Positions 42,503 through 51,112 are shown, numbered from the stretch's first letter. The stretch: 64,000 nucleotides of DNA from Streptomyces flavofungini (GCF_014650815.1 NZ_BMVR01000013.1:1-64000), one strand, 5' to 3'. Program-made: numbers and translations. The notes: generated from the sequence alone by a model not told the origin.

Positions 42503-42548
42503 CTGTGAGCCTCTCCTCGCCCGCCCGCGCGCCGAGGCGCCCTTAGTT

Positions 42549-42578
42549 GTACGTATAACTTCGCGGGGTCATACGTAC
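42549..42578. promoter_or_regulatory. Operator between the MFS and LacI genes
   Basis: GTACGTAT (42549-42556) and ATACGTAC (42571-42578), perfect 8-bp arms with a 14-base spacer, in the middle of the divergent gap. It would be a site for the LacI-family regulator or another repressor. Confidence 0.65.
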
Positions 42579-42725
42579 CATGTGCGCTGTTCACCAGTCC
42601 ACTGCCCGCACCCGCCCGCAGCGCGCCGGGCGCACCGACCGTCGGAGCGTGACCGCGCGCCGGTGCTCACCGAAGACCCAGACCGCCCCGCCGCGCCGGG
42701 GCCCGACAGCGACCAGGAGGCGTCC

Positions 42726-43775
42726 GTGGCCGGACTCCAGCACGACACCGCGGCCCCCCGCCCGACCAGCCGCGACGTCGCCCGCGCCGCCGGGGTCTCG
42801 CAGGCCACCGTCTCGCTCGTCCTCGGCGACAAGTGGCAGGGCCGCGTCGCGGAGCGCACCGCCGAGCGCGTCCGCGCCGCCGCCCGCGAGCTCGGCTACC
42901 GCCCCAACCTGGCCGCCCGCAACCTCCGCCTCGGCCGCACCCGCACCGCCCTGCTCGTCGTCCCCGCCCTGACCAACGAGTTCTTCGCCCGCGTCCACAC
43001 CGGGGCCGCCCGCGTCGCCGCCCAGCACGGCTTCGGCGTCGTCCTCTACCCCGCCCCGGACCTCACCGCCCCGGCCCGCGACCCCTTCGACTCGGCCCGC
43101 GCCTCACTGGACGGCGTGCTCGCCTCGTCCATGGCCTCCGAGGCCCTCGGCGCCATCCGGGGCGACGAACTCCCCCTCGTGATGCTCGACAGCGACCCCG
43201 CCGGCAGCCTCGGCGCGAGCACCGTCAACCTCGACATCGCCGACGGCATGCGCCAGGCCACCGAGCACCTGCTCGGCCTCGGCCACCGCGACCTCCTGCA
43301 CCTGGCCGCCGACATCGACTCCTGGACCTTCCATGTGCGCCGCGCGGCCCTCAGCACCGCCCTGCGGGGCACGGGCGCGACCGTGCGCACCGCCAAGGCG
43401 CTCTTGACCGTCGACGACGCCCGCGTCGCCGCGGAAGCCGCGCTCAGCGCGCCCGGCCCCCGCCCCACGGCCGTCATCTGCGACGACGACATCCTCGCTG
43501 CGGGCGTCTGCAAGGCCGCGCGCCGTCTCGGGCTGCACGTCCCCGACGACCTCAGCGTCACCGGCTTCGACGATCTGACCCTCGCCACCGCCGTCGAACC
43601 CGAACTCACCACCGTCGCCCTGCCCGCCGAGCAGTTCGGCGAACAAGGCATGGCCACCCTCATCGCCGTCCTCGACGGCCGCGCCCCCGAGCCCGCGCCC
43701 CTGCCCGTCCACCTCGTCGTCCGCGGCTCCACCGCACCAAGCCCCACAGCGCAGAGCCCCGTGCCCCGGCACTGA
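42726..43775 (+). CDS. LacI-family transcriptional regulator
   Basis: 349 residues. Helix-turn-helix PTSRDVARAAGVSQATVSLVLGDKW with the hinge YRPNLAARNLRLGRT, then a periplasmic-binding-like sugar domain (DGVLASSMA, LVMLDSDPAG, VTGFDDLTLATAVEPELTTV). GTG 42726 is selected because GGAGG lies six bases upstream; GTG 42663 lacks such a site. It is divergent from the MFS transporter. The last codons form part of a terminator hairpin shared with prcA. Effector probably a sugar. Confidence 0.88.
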   Translation: MAGLQHDTAAPRPTSRDVARAAGVSQATVSLVLGDKWQGRVAERTAERVRAAARELGYRPNLAARNLRLGRTRTALLVVPALTNEFFARVHTGAARVAAQHGFGVVLYPAPDLTAPARDPFDSARASLDGVLASSMASEALGAIRGDELPLVMLDSDPAGSLGASTVNLDIADGMRQATEHLLGLGHRDLLHLAADIDSWTFHVRRAALSTALRGTGATVRTAKALLTVDDARVAAEAALSAPGPRPTAVICDDDILAAGVCKAARRLGLHVPDDLSVTGFDDLTLATAVEPELTTVALPAEQFGEQGMATLIAVLDGRAPEPAPLPVHLVVRGSTAPSPTAQSPVPRH

Positions 43776-43792
43776 ACGCCGGGGCACGGGGC
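43756..43792. terminator. Bidirectional terminator overlapping the LacI stop codon
   Basis: 15-bp perfect arms (GCCCCGTGCCCCGGC and complement) with a 7-base loop that contains the LacI TGA. The first arm encodes the last residues of the regulator. It lies between the convergent LacI and prcA genes. Confidence 0.85.
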
Positions 43793-43818
43793 CGATTCGC
43801 CTGCTTCAGGCCGCGGAA

Positions 43819-44607
43819 CTACTCCTCGGACGCGCCCGAACCGGAATCCGATTCGGCGTCCGAGGCGGCGTCCGACTCCGCGTCGTCCCCCGCATCCGCC
43901 GCCGTGCCGTCCTCGCCGAGCAGCCGCTCCAGCTGTCGGCCGACGATCCGCTTGAACTTCCGCTGCTGCGGCCGCGTACGGTCGAGGACCGCCACCTCAA
44001 GGCGCTCCGCGGGGATCTCCCGCTCACTGCCGTTGGTGTCGCGCGACAGCGACTGGACCGCGAGCTTCAGCGCCTCGGCCAGCGTCATCCCGTCCTGGTG
44101 GCGCTGATCGAGATACGTGCTGATCTGCTCCGCGTTGCCGCCCACCGCGACCGAGCCGTGCTCGTCGACGATCGAGCCGTCGTGCGGCAGCCGATAGATC
44201 TGGTCGCCGTCCGGGGTCGCGCCGACCTCGGCCACGACCAGCTCGACCTCATACGGCTTCTCGGCGTTGCTGGAGAAAATCGTGCCCAGCGTCTGCGCGT
44301 ACACATTCGCCAGACCGCGGGCCGTCACATCGTCACGGTCGTATGTGTACCCGCGCAGATCCGCGTATCGGACACCGCCGATGCGGAGGTTCTCGTACTC
44401 GTTGTACTTTCCGGCCGCGGCGAAACCGATCCGGTCATAGATCTCGCTGAACTTGTGCAGCGCACGGGACGGGTTCTCACCGACGAACACAATGCCATCG
44501 GCGTACTGCAGCACGACCAGACTGCGACCGCGGGCGATGCCCTTGCGGGCGTATTCCGCCCGGTCGGCCATGGCCTGCTGGGGTGAGACATAGAACGGCG
44601 TCGACAC
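43819..44607 (-). CDS. prcA: Proteasome alpha subunit PrcA
   Basis: 262 residues. MSTPFYVSPQQAMADRAEYARKGIARGRSL is the alpha-type N-terminus; GTIFSSNAEKPYEVELVVAEVG and DGMTLAEALKLAVQSLS follow. It lacks an N-terminal catalytic Thr, as alpha subunits do. An acidic Ser/Asp-rich tail (SDAASDAESDSGS) is longer than in Mycobacterium. The outer rings formed by PrcA bind ARC/Mpa and gate the chamber. GTG 44607. 50 bases after prcB, last gene of the operon. Confidence 0.95.
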   Translation of the reverse strand: MSTPFYVSPQQAMADRAEYARKGIARGRSLVVLQYADGIVFVGENPSRALHKFSEIYDRIGFAAAGKYNEYENLRIGGVRYADLRGYTYDRDDVTARGLANVYAQTLGTIFSSNAEKPYEVELVVAEVGATPDGDQIYRLPHDGSIVDEHGSVAVGGNAEQISTYLDQRHQDGMTLAEALKLAVQSLSRDTNGSEREIPAERLEVAVLDRTRPQQRKFKRIVGRQLERLLGEDGTAADAGDDAESDAASDAESDSGSGASEE

Positions 44608-44657
44608 CGGCTATCCGTCCCTTTCTGTCAAAAATTCACACAACAACAACGGGGCAC

Positions 44658-45503
44658 TCAGAGCAGCGCGGCGCGCGGACCGTCCGGCTGCTCGAGACGA
44701 CGAGCCAGAATCGTGCGCGCGATCTCGGAGGTCTCCGCCTCCGCCAGCCTCCGGAAGCCCTCTTCGGAGATCACCGTCACAATCGGATAGATCCGCCGGG
44801 CGACATCCGGACCGCCCGTCGCCGAATCGTCGTCCGCGGCGTCGTACAACGCCTGCACGACGAGCGTCGTCGCCTGCTCCTCCGTCAGATCGTCGCGGTA
44901 CAGCTTCTTCATCGCGCCGCGCGCGAAGACCGAGCCCGAGCCCGTCGCCGCGAAGCCGTGCTCCTCGCTGCGGCCGCCCGTCACGTCGTACGAGAAGATG
45001 CGGCCCTTGGCGCGGTCCACGTCGAACCCCGCGAAGAGCGGGACGACCGCGAGGCCCTGCATCGCCATGCCCAGGTTGGACCGGATCATCGTCGAAAGGC
45101 GGTTGGCCTTGCCCTCCAGGGAGAGCGTCGTCCCCTCGACCTTCTCGAAGTGCTCCAGCTCCAGCTGGAACAGCTTCACCATCTCCACGGCGAGACCGGC
45201 CGTGCCCGCGATTCCGACCGCCGAGTACTCGTCGGCTGGGAAGACCTTCTCGATGTCGCGCTGCGCGATGACATTGCCCATCGTGGCGCGACGGTCACCG
45301 GCGAGCACCACGCCGCCGGGGAACGTCGTCGCCACGATGGTGGTGCCGTGCGGAGCCTCGACCACGCCCTGCATCGGCGGCAACTGCCGCTTGCCGGGGA
45401 GCATTTCCGGCTGATGCGCGGAGAGGAAGTCCATGAAGGACGAAGAACCGGGGGTCAGGAAGGCAGCCGGTAGACGCCCGGTGCTACGAGTGTTGGCTTC
45501 CAC
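44658..45503 (-). CDS. prcB: Proteasome beta subunit PrcB
   Basis: 281 residues with a 53-residue propeptide. Maturation between Gly53 and Thr54 (PHG-TTIVATTFPGGVVLAGDRRAT) exposes the catalytic N-terminal Thr. Downstream residues include the conserved Asp and Lys (DRRATMGN; K near EKVFP). GTG 45503 follows GGAAGGA. Its 5' end overlaps the small HNH gene by 49 bases; prcA is next. It forms the two inner catalytic rings. Confidence 0.96.
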   Translation of the reverse strand: MEANTRSTGRLPAAFLTPGSSSFMDFLSAHQPEMLPGKRQLPPMQGVVEAPHGTTIVATTFPGGVVLAGDRRATMGNVIAQRDIEKVFPADEYSAVGIAGTAGLAVEMVKLFQLELEHFEKVEGTTLSLEGKANRLSTMIRSNLGMAMQGLAVVPLFAGFDVDRAKGRIFSYDVTGGRSEEHGFAATGSGSVFARGAMKKLYRDDLTEEQATTLVVQALYDAADDDSATGGPDVARRIYPIVTVISEEGFRRLAEAETSEIARTILARRLEQPDGPRAALL

Positions 45504-45712
45504 GGGATTCCTTCCAGGTAACTGATGGCCCGGCGAAAGGCACCGGGATCACATCCCAACTCGCCGATCGCCGAATTGCAGTTGAAGCACAGTACGCCAC
45601 GGACCCTACCCGTCCCGTGGCAGTGATCCACATAGACCGCCGGGCGCTCATGGAGGGCCCGACAGCCCCCGCCCGCCCTTGGAAGCCAAGGGAGAAGCGG
45701 CTTACTGGCCAC
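45455..45712 (-). CDS. Small HNH/endonuclease-VII-like protein between pup and prcB
   Basis: 85 residues. YVDHCHGTGRVRGVLCFNCNSAIG is the recombination endonuclease VII motif (His-Asp-His plus the CFNC zinc pair). The N-terminal Cys pair seen in full-length members is reduced to one Cys in GGGCRALHE. It is therefore a shortened copy whose zinc site may be incomplete. GTG 45712 overlaps the pup stop by 11 bases and the end overlaps prcB by 49 bases, so it is coupled to both. It corresponds in position to SCO1645. Function unknown. Confidence 0.7.
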   Translation of the reverse strand: MASKPLLPWLPRAGGGCRALHERPAVYVDHCHGTGRVRGVLCFNCNSAIGELGCDPGAFRRAISYLEGIPWKPTLVAPGVYRLPS

Positions 45713-45920
45713 CCTTTTGCACGAAGGAGCGCACGAAGTCCTCCGCGTTCTCCTCGAGGACGTCGTCGATCTCGTCCAGGACGGAGTCCACGTCGTCGCT
45801 CAGCTTCTCCTGGCGCTCCTTGAGGTCCTCGGAAGCCTGCGCGTCCTGCGCCTGCTCCTCGACCTCCTCGGTGGAACGCGTCGCCTTCTGCTGTCCGCCG
45901 CCGGTGTCCTTGGTCGCCAT
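45702..45920 (-). CDS. pup: Prokaryotic ubiquitin-like protein Pup
   Basis: 72 residues. A disordered N-terminus (MATKDTGGGQQKATRST) and an amphipathic C-terminal half (DLKERQEKLSDDVDSVLDEIDDVLEENAEDFVRSFVQKGGQ) that binds the ARC coiled coil. It ends in GGQ, so Dop must deamidate the last residue to Glu before PafA can use it. It has its own promoter region (inverted repeat at 45954-45977) after the dop terminator. Confidence 0.97.
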   Translation of the reverse strand: MATKDTGGGQQKATRSTEEVEEQAQDAQASEDLKERQEKLSDDVDSVLDEIDDVLEENAEDFVRSFVQKGGQ

Positions 45921-45953
45921 CTACCTCACCCCGCTCGGTTAGACGTTTCTTGA

Positions 45954-45977
45954 TCAGACCCTACAAGCCGGGTCTGA
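45954..45977. promoter_or_regulatory. Inverted repeat upstream of pup
   Basis: TCAGACCC and GGGTCTGA, 8-bp perfect arms with an 8-base spacer that contains TAGGGT on the minus strand, about 34 bases from the pup ATG. The palindrome overlaps the probable -10, so a repressor could act here. Confidence 0.55.
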
Positions 45978-45981
45978 CATC

Positions 45982-46011
45982 GGCCCCGCACTTCGTACAA
46001 CGTGCGGGGCC
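45982..46011. terminator. Hairpin between dop and pup
   Basis: 10-bp arms GGCCCCGCAC/GTGCGGGGCC with a 10-base loop, about 40 bases beyond the dop stop. It should limit readthrough from dop into pup. Confidence 0.7.
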
Positions 46012-46052
46012 CACCTTTGTGATTCCCCCGCCGCGGACCTTTCAGCCGCCTT

Positions 46053-47564
46053 TCAGCCGCCGGAGAGCAGCCGCACCAGATCCTCCGCCGTGCGGCACCG
46101 GTCGAGGAGCTCCTTGACGTGATTACGCGTTCCGCGAAGCGGCTCCAGGGTGGGCACGCGCTGGAGCGAGTCGCGACCGGGCAGGTCGAAAATGACCGAA
46201 TCCCATGAGGCCGCGGCGACGTCGTCGGCGTACTGCTCCAGACAGCGGCCCCGGAAGTAGGCGCGGGTGTCCTCGGGCGGCTTGGTGCGGGCCCGCTCCA
46301 CGTCGCTCTCGTCCAGGAGGCGCTTCATCTTGCCGCGGGCCGCGAGGCGGTTGTAGAGGCCCTTCTCGGGGCGTACGTCCGCGTACTGGAGGTCCACCAG
46401 GTGCAGCCGGGCGGCATCCCAGTCGAGGCCGTCGCGGCGGCGGTAGCCCTCCATGAGTTCCCGCTTGGCGACCCAGTCGAGCTCCCCGGAGAGGCTCATC
46501 GGGTTGTTCTCCAGGCGGTTCAGGACGTCTTCCCAGCGGGTGAGGACGTCCTTGGTCTGGTCGTCGGCGTCCGCGCCGTACCGCTCCTCGACGTACTTGC
46601 GGGCCAGCTCGAAGTACTCCATCTGGAGCTGGACGGCGGTGAGTGTGCGGCCGCTACGGAGCGTGACCAGATGCTGGAGGGTCGGGTCGTGGGAGATCTG
46701 GTGGAGGGTGCGCACGGGCTGGTCGACGGCCAGGTCCACCGCGATGAAGCCGTCCTCGATCATGGCGAGGACCAGCGAGGTGGTGCCGAGCTTCAGATAG
46801 GTGGAGATCTCCGAGAGGTTCGCGTCGCCGATGATCACGTGCAGGCGGCGGTACTTCTCGGCGTCGGCGTGCGGCTCGTCGCGGGTGTTGATGATGGGCC
46901 GTTTGAGGGTGGTCTCCAGGCCGACCTCGACCTCGAAGTAGTCGGCGCGCTGGCTGAGCTGGAAGCCGTGCTCGTGGCCGTCCTGGCCGATGCCGACGCG
47001 GCCCGCTCCGGCGAAGACCTGGCGGGAGATGAAGAAGGGCGTGAGGTGGCGCACGATGTCCGAGAACGGGGTCTCCCGCTTCATCAGGTAGTTCTCGTGC
47101 GTCCCGTAGGAGGCGCCCTTGTTGTCGGTGTTGTTCTTGTAGAGGTGGATCGGCTGGGCACCGGGCAGCGCGGCGGCCCGTTCGGCGGCCTCGGCCATGA
47201 TGCGCTCGCCGGCCTTGTCCCAGAGGACGGCGTCGCGGGGGTTGGTGACCTCCGGGGCGCTGTACTCGGGGTGTGCGTGGTCGACGTAGAGGCGGGCCCC
47301 GTTGGTGAGGATCACGTTGGCGAGGCCGATGTCCTCGTCGGTGAGCTGGCTGGCGTCGGCGGATTCGCGGGCGAGGTCGAAGCCCCGCGCGTCCCGCAGC
47401 GGGTTCTCCTCCTCGAAGTCCCAGCGGGCGCGTCGCGCCCGGTGCATCGCCGCGGCGTAGGCGTTGACGATCTGGGACGAGGTGAGCATGGCATTGGCGT
47501 TCGGGTGGCCGGGGACGGAGATGCCGTACTCCGTCTCGATGCCCATTACTCGCCGTACGGTCAT
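46053..47564 (-). CDS. dop: Pup deamidase/depupylase Dop
   Basis: 503 residues, paralogue of PafA. MTVRRVMGIETEYGISVPGHPN is the N-terminal catalytic strand; VDHAHPEYSAPEVTNPRDAV, YKNNTDNKGASYGTHENYL and KRPIINTRDEPHADAEKYRRLHVIIGDANLSE align with PafA. It carries the insertion near residues 40-80 (Dop loop: DFEEENPLRDARGFDLARESADASQL) that sets Dop apart. It converts Pup-Gln to Pup-Glu and removes Pup from substrates. A TAGGCT at 47679-47684 may be its -10. Confidence 0.95.
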   Translation of the reverse strand: MTVRRVMGIETEYGISVPGHPNANAMLTSSQIVNAYAAAMHRARRARWDFEEENPLRDARGFDLARESADASQLTDEDIGLANVILTNGARLYVDHAHPEYSAPEVTNPRDAVLWDKAGERIMAEAAERAAALPGAQPIHLYKNNTDNKGASYGTHENYLMKRETPFSDIVRHLTPFFISRQVFAGAGRVGIGQDGHEHGFQLSQRADYFEVEVGLETTLKRPIINTRDEPHADAEKYRRLHVIIGDANLSEISTYLKLGTTSLVLAMIEDGFIAVDLAVDQPVRTLHQISHDPTLQHLVTLRSGRTLTAVQLQMEYFELARKYVEERYGADADDQTKDVLTRWEDVLNRLENNPMSLSGELDWVAKRELMEGYRRRDGLDWDAARLHLVDLQYADVRPEKGLYNRLAARGKMKRLLDESDVERARTKPPEDTRAYFRGRCLEQYADDVAAASWDSVIFDLPGRDSLQRVPTLEPLRGTRNHVKELLDRCRTAEDLVRLLSGG

Positions 47565-47780
47565 GCGGCCCTCCTTGCCCGGCGGCGCCCTCGGTCGGGG
47601 GCACCGCTCAAGTACCGCTGGTTCTCCGGTGCGTGTGCGGTGCCCGTCCCCGCACTGCGCGACTCGGCGGTACGGAAGAGCCTAGAACGCCTCTGCGCTG
47701 GTGGGGAGATCATTTCCTGCTTTGCTCTCGCTGGGTTGGTGACGCGGCTGCGAGGCGCCCGCGACCGGCGGAAAACAGTC

Positions 47781-47813
47781 GGCTGCGGGTACCCGTGGAG
47801 GGCACCCGCAGCC
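47781..47813. terminator. Hairpin after arc
   Basis: GGCTGCGGGT and ACCCGCAGCC, 10-bp perfect arms around 13 bases, starting 11 bases beyond the arc stop codon (47824). Confidence 0.75.
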
Positions 47814-47823
47814 GCCCTGCCAT

Positions 47824-49590
47824 CTACAGGTACTGACCGGTGTTGGCCACCGTGTCGATGGAGCGTCCGGTGTCGGCGCCCTGCTTGCCGGTGACGAGCG
47901 TGCGGATGTACACGATCCGCTCGCCCTTCTTGCCGGAGATGCGGGCCCAGTCGTCCGGGTTGGTGGTGTTGGGCAGGTCCTCGTTCTCCTTGAACTCGTC
48001 GATGCAAGCCTGGAGGAGGTGAGAGACCCTGAGGCCCTTCTGGTTCTGCTCGAGGAAGGCCTTGATGGCCATCTTCTTGGCGCGGCCGACGATGTTCTCG
48101 ATCATGGCGCCGGAGTTGAAGTCCTTGAAGTAGAGGACTTCCTTGTCGCCGTTGGCGTACGTGACTTCGAGGAAGCGGTTCTCCTCGGACTCGGCGTACA
48201 TCTGCTCCACGACGGACTGGATCATGCCGTGCACGGTGGCGGCCTTGTCGCTGCTGTGCTCGGCGAGGTCGTCGGAGTGCAGCGGCAGTCGCTCGGTGAG
48301 GTACTTGGCGAAGATGTCCTTGGCCGCTTCGGCGTCCGGGCGCTCGATCTTGATCTTCACATCGAGGCGTCCGGGCCGCAGGATGGCCGGGTCGATCATG
48401 TCCTCGCGGTTGGAGGCGCCGATGACGATGACGTTCTCCAGGCCCTCCACGCCGTCGATCTCGGCGAGCAGCTGCGGGACGATGGTGTTCTCCACGTCCG
48501 AGCTGACGCCGCTGCCGCGGGTGCGGAAGAGGGATTCCATCTCGTCGAAGAAGACAATGACGGGGGTGCCTTCGCTCGCCTTCTCGCGGGCACGCTGGAA
48601 GACCAGGCGGATGTGGCGCTCGGTCTCGCCGACGTACTTGTTGAGGAGCTCGGGGCCCTTGATGTTGAGGAAGAAGCTCTTCCCCGCGGGCTGGCCGGTG
48701 ACCTCGGCGACCTTCTTGGCAAGGGAGTTGGCGACGGCCTTGGCGATCAGTGTCTTGCCGCAGCCGGGCGGGCCGTAGAGCAGGACGCCCTTGGGCGGCC
48801 GCAGTTCGTGCTCCTTGAAGAGGTCGGGGTAGAGGTACGGGAGCTCGACGGCGTCTCGGATCATCTCGATCTGACCGCCGAGGCCGCCGATCTTCTCGTA
48901 GCTGATGTCCGGGACCTCTTCGAGGACCAGTTCCTCCACTTCGCTCTTCGGTACGACCTCGTAGACGTAGCCGGAGCGGGGCTCGAGCAGGAGGGCGTCG
49001 CCGGGGCGGATGGTGACGTCCAGGAGCGGCTCGGCGAGCCTCACCACCCGTTCCTCGTCGGTGTGCCCGACCACCAGGGCCCGATCGCCGTCCTCGAGGA
49101 TCTCCTTGAGGGTGACGATGTCCCCCACGCTCTCGTACTCCATGGCCTCGACCACGTTGAGCGCTTCGTTGAGCATGACTTCCTGGCCGCGCCTGAGGTC
49201 GTCGAGTTCGACGCTCGGGCTGACGTTCACGCGGAGTTTGCGGCCGCCGGTGAAGATGTCGGCGGTGCCGTCCTCGTTCGCCGTGAGGAAGACTCCGAAG
49301 CCGGCCGGCGGCTGCGCGAGCCGGTCGACTTCTTCCTTGAGGGCCACGATCTGGTCGCGGGCCTCGCGGAGCGTGTTGGCGAGCCGTTCGTTCTGCGCGG
49401 ACACGCCTGCCAGGTTGGTCTGCAGCTCGACGATCCGCTCTTCGAGAATCCTCGTATGACGCGGAGAGTCGGCGAGCTTGCGTCGCAGGACGGCGATTTC
49501 CTGCTCGAGATAGGCAACCTGACCGGCTGGGTCCTCAGACCCTCGCCCCGGCCGGATGCCGCGGTTGATGTCGTCGTCGTGGGCTGCCAC
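47824..49590 (-). CDS. arc: Proteasome-associated AAA ATPase ARC/Mpa
   Basis: 588 residues. N-terminal coiled coil (about 15-85: QVAYLEQEIAVLRRKLADS...LREARDQIVALKEEVDRL) that captures Pup, two OB folds, then the AAA domain with Walker A GPPGCGKTLIAKA, Walker B VIVFFDEMESLF and the SRH. It ends in QYL, the motif whose penultimate Tyr docks on PrcA. GTG 49590 is chosen: AGGAGG is eight bases upstream, and the family begins at AAHDDDIN. The TAGGGT at 49629-49634 with TTTCAA 16 bases upstream is a likely promoter. It unfolds pupylated proteins for the proteasome. Confidence 0.96.
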   Translation of the reverse strand: MAAHDDDINRGIRPGRGSEDPAGQVAYLEQEIAVLRRKLADSPRHTRILEERIVELQTNLAGVSAQNERLANTLREARDQIVALKEEVDRLAQPPAGFGVFLTANEDGTADIFTGGRKLRVNVSPSVELDDLRRGQEVMLNEALNVVEAMEYESVGDIVTLKEILEDGDRALVVGHTDEERVVRLAEPLLDVTIRPGDALLLEPRSGYVYEVVPKSEVEELVLEEVPDISYEKIGGLGGQIEMIRDAVELPYLYPDLFKEHELRPPKGVLLYGPPGCGKTLIAKAVANSLAKKVAEVTGQPAGKSFFLNIKGPELLNKYVGETERHIRLVFQRAREKASEGTPVIVFFDEMESLFRTRGSGVSSDVENTIVPQLLAEIDGVEGLENVIVIGASNREDMIDPAILRPGRLDVKIKIERPDAEAAKDIFAKYLTERLPLHSDDLAEHSSDKAATVHGMIQSVVEQMYAESEENRFLEVTYANGDKEVLYFKDFNSGAMIENIVGRAKKMAIKAFLEQNQKGLRVSHLLQACIDEFKENEDLPNTTNPDDWARISGKKGERIVYIRTLVTGKQGADTGRSIDTVANTGQYL

Positions 49591-49850
49591 GGTCCTCACC
49601 TCCTCCAAGGGGAGCTGGACGCTTCCTGACCCTACCTGGGTGGGTGCTGATTGAAACCCCTAGATCACAAAGACGGTGGGGGTGTGTCCGATCTTCACCC
49701 TTGCGCTCTCCCTCACGCCAGGGGAATACCCACCCAACAACATCGGAAAGCCGCCGGTTGTAGGGTCGAACTGTTCAACACCCGTCAGGGCTGGCCGGAC
49801 TTGCAGCAAAGTCGGCCCTGCTCGACGCAGTTTCGGCAGGAGAGATGACC

Positions 49851-50159
49851 GTGCAGCACGAGGCGGAGACCGTCGGCGAGAGCCATGATCTGCTCGAGGT
49901 CTGGATCGATCAGGACCTGTGTACCGGCGACGGCATCTGTGCCCAGTACGCGCCCGAGGTCTTCGAGCTGGACATTGACGGCCTGGCATATGTGAAGGGC
50001 GGCGACGACGAGCTATTGCAGGCGCCGGGTGCGACAACACCCGTACCACTGCCGCTCCTGCGTGATGTCACCGACTCCGCCAAGGAGTGCCCGGGTGACT
50101 GTATTCATGTACGTCGGGTTTCGGACAAGGTCGAGGTCTACGGGCCAGACGCAGAGTGA
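49851..50159 (+). CDS. Ferredoxin, 3Fe-4S/4Fe-4S type
   Basis: 102 residues. VWIDQDLCTGDGICAQYAPEVFELD gives the first two cluster cysteines and AKECPGDCIHV the last two; a Gly-Asp fills the place of the second cysteine, which suggests a 3Fe-4S cluster. Such small ferredoxins often donate electrons to P450s. GTG 49851 is favoured, as AGGAG is eight bases upstream; ATG 49845 would have a spacer of only two bases. A -10 TAGGGT lies at 49761-49766. Divergent from arc. Confidence 0.85.
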   Translation: MQHEAETVGESHDLLEVWIDQDLCTGDGICAQYAPEVFELDIDGLAYVKGGDDELLQAPGATTPVPLPLLRDVTDSAKECPGDCIHVRRVSDKVEVYGPDAE

Positions 50160-50188
50160 CCAAATAGTTTCGCTGCGTGACCGGAATG

Positions 50189-50225
50189 GGGTCCGTGGTT
50201 ACCGTCCGACGGTATCCACGGGCCC
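50189..50225 (+). terminator. Terminator after the ferredoxin gene
   Basis: 18-base arms with only two or three mismatches (GGGTCCGTGGTTACCGTC against GACGGTATCCACGGGCCC), followed by TTCTTC on the plus strand, 30 bases after the ferredoxin stop. Confidence 0.8.
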
Positions 50226-50298
50226 TTCTTCGTGTCCGCCGGGTGTCCGCACTGTCCACGCGCCCCCGACTGCGACGGCGCGTGGGGCGGCCGGTGCG

Positions 50299-50895
50299 TC
50301 ACACGCCGCGCGTCGCGCCGGGTGTCGAGCGGGTGAACGCGCCGTTCTTCCACTGCCACTTGGCCTCGTCGCGGAGGTCGGGGCGGTAGCGGGGTACGTC
50401 GAGCGAGGAGTAGCCGAGGAGCGTCGCCGTCACGGCCCCGTGGCGCACCGCGAGCGCGCGGACGGCGCGGCCCTCCTTGGTGTCGAGGAGGGTGGCGACG
50501 ACGCGCGGCTCGCCCTGCCGGGTCCGGGTGATGACGTACAGGGCGTGCGGCGGGGTGCCGGAGCCGGCTGCGCAGTGCACGGCGGCGACGGTCTCGGCGC
50601 GGCCGTCGCCGTCGAGGTCTCCGGTCGCCTTCTTGGCGACGACGGACTTGGCCGGGCAGTCCAGGGGGTAGGCGACGGCGGCCGGGTCGGGCGCGGGCGC
50701 CGGGGCGCTTCGGGACTGCGGTGCGGACTGCTGCTTGGCGTCGGTCGGGGCGGCGGTGGCCGGGTCGGTCTGGAGGAAGCCCGAGGCCGCGACGACGGCG
50801 GCGAGCGCGGCGGCGGTGGCCACCCAGTGGATGGGTCGGGTGGCCCACGGCCGGTCCACCGTGTGGGCCAGTTCCGGGACGGCGGGGTGCTGCAC
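50299..50895 (-). CDS. Secreted/membrane-anchored protein of unknown function
   Basis: 198 residues, not recognised. HWVATAAALAAVVAASGFL is a signal or anchor helix, preceded by a 25-residue cytosolic segment. The external part is Ala/Pro-rich, then TGDLDGDGRAETVAAVHCAAGSG, an FG-GAP/EF-hand-like DxDxDG calcium motif, followed by a beta-rich domain ending in KWQWKNGAFTRS. GTG 50895 has AGGAGA nine bases upstream and is preferred over 50955. Follows trmI on the same strand but a strong hairpin separates them. Confidence 0.72.
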   Translation of the reverse strand: MQHPAVPELAHTVDRPWATRPIHWVATAAALAAVVAASGFLQTDPATAAPTDAKQQSAPQSRSAPAPAPDPAAVAYPLDCPAKSVVAKKATGDLDGDGRAETVAAVHCAAGSGTPPHALYVITRTRQGEPRVVATLLDTKEGRAVRALAVRHGAVTATLLGYSSLDVPRYRPDLRDEAKWQWKNGAFTRSTPGATRGV

Positions 50896-51010
50896 GAGGA
50901 GTGTCTCCTGTGAGGGCTGTGCCGGTGGGGGTGGGTGGCCAGCATGCTGCCACACCTCACAGCGCCGGGGAACACCGGGGTCCGGTGCGGTGACACGCGT
51001 CCAACGCGGC

Positions 51011-51060
51011 GGCGCCGCCGCCGAGTTCCCTGGGTGCGGTGGGAACTCGGCGGCGGCGCC
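51011..51060. terminator. Perfect 20-bp hairpin after trmI
   Basis: GGCGCCGCCGCCGAGTTCCC and its exact complement around a 10-base loop, about 50 bases after the trmI stop (51113). The strongest hairpin in the window. Confidence 0.88.
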
Positions 51061-51112
51061 GGTGCGTTGGGTGAGTACGCCGGATGCGCGCGGTGCGCAC
51101 CCCGGCGGACGG

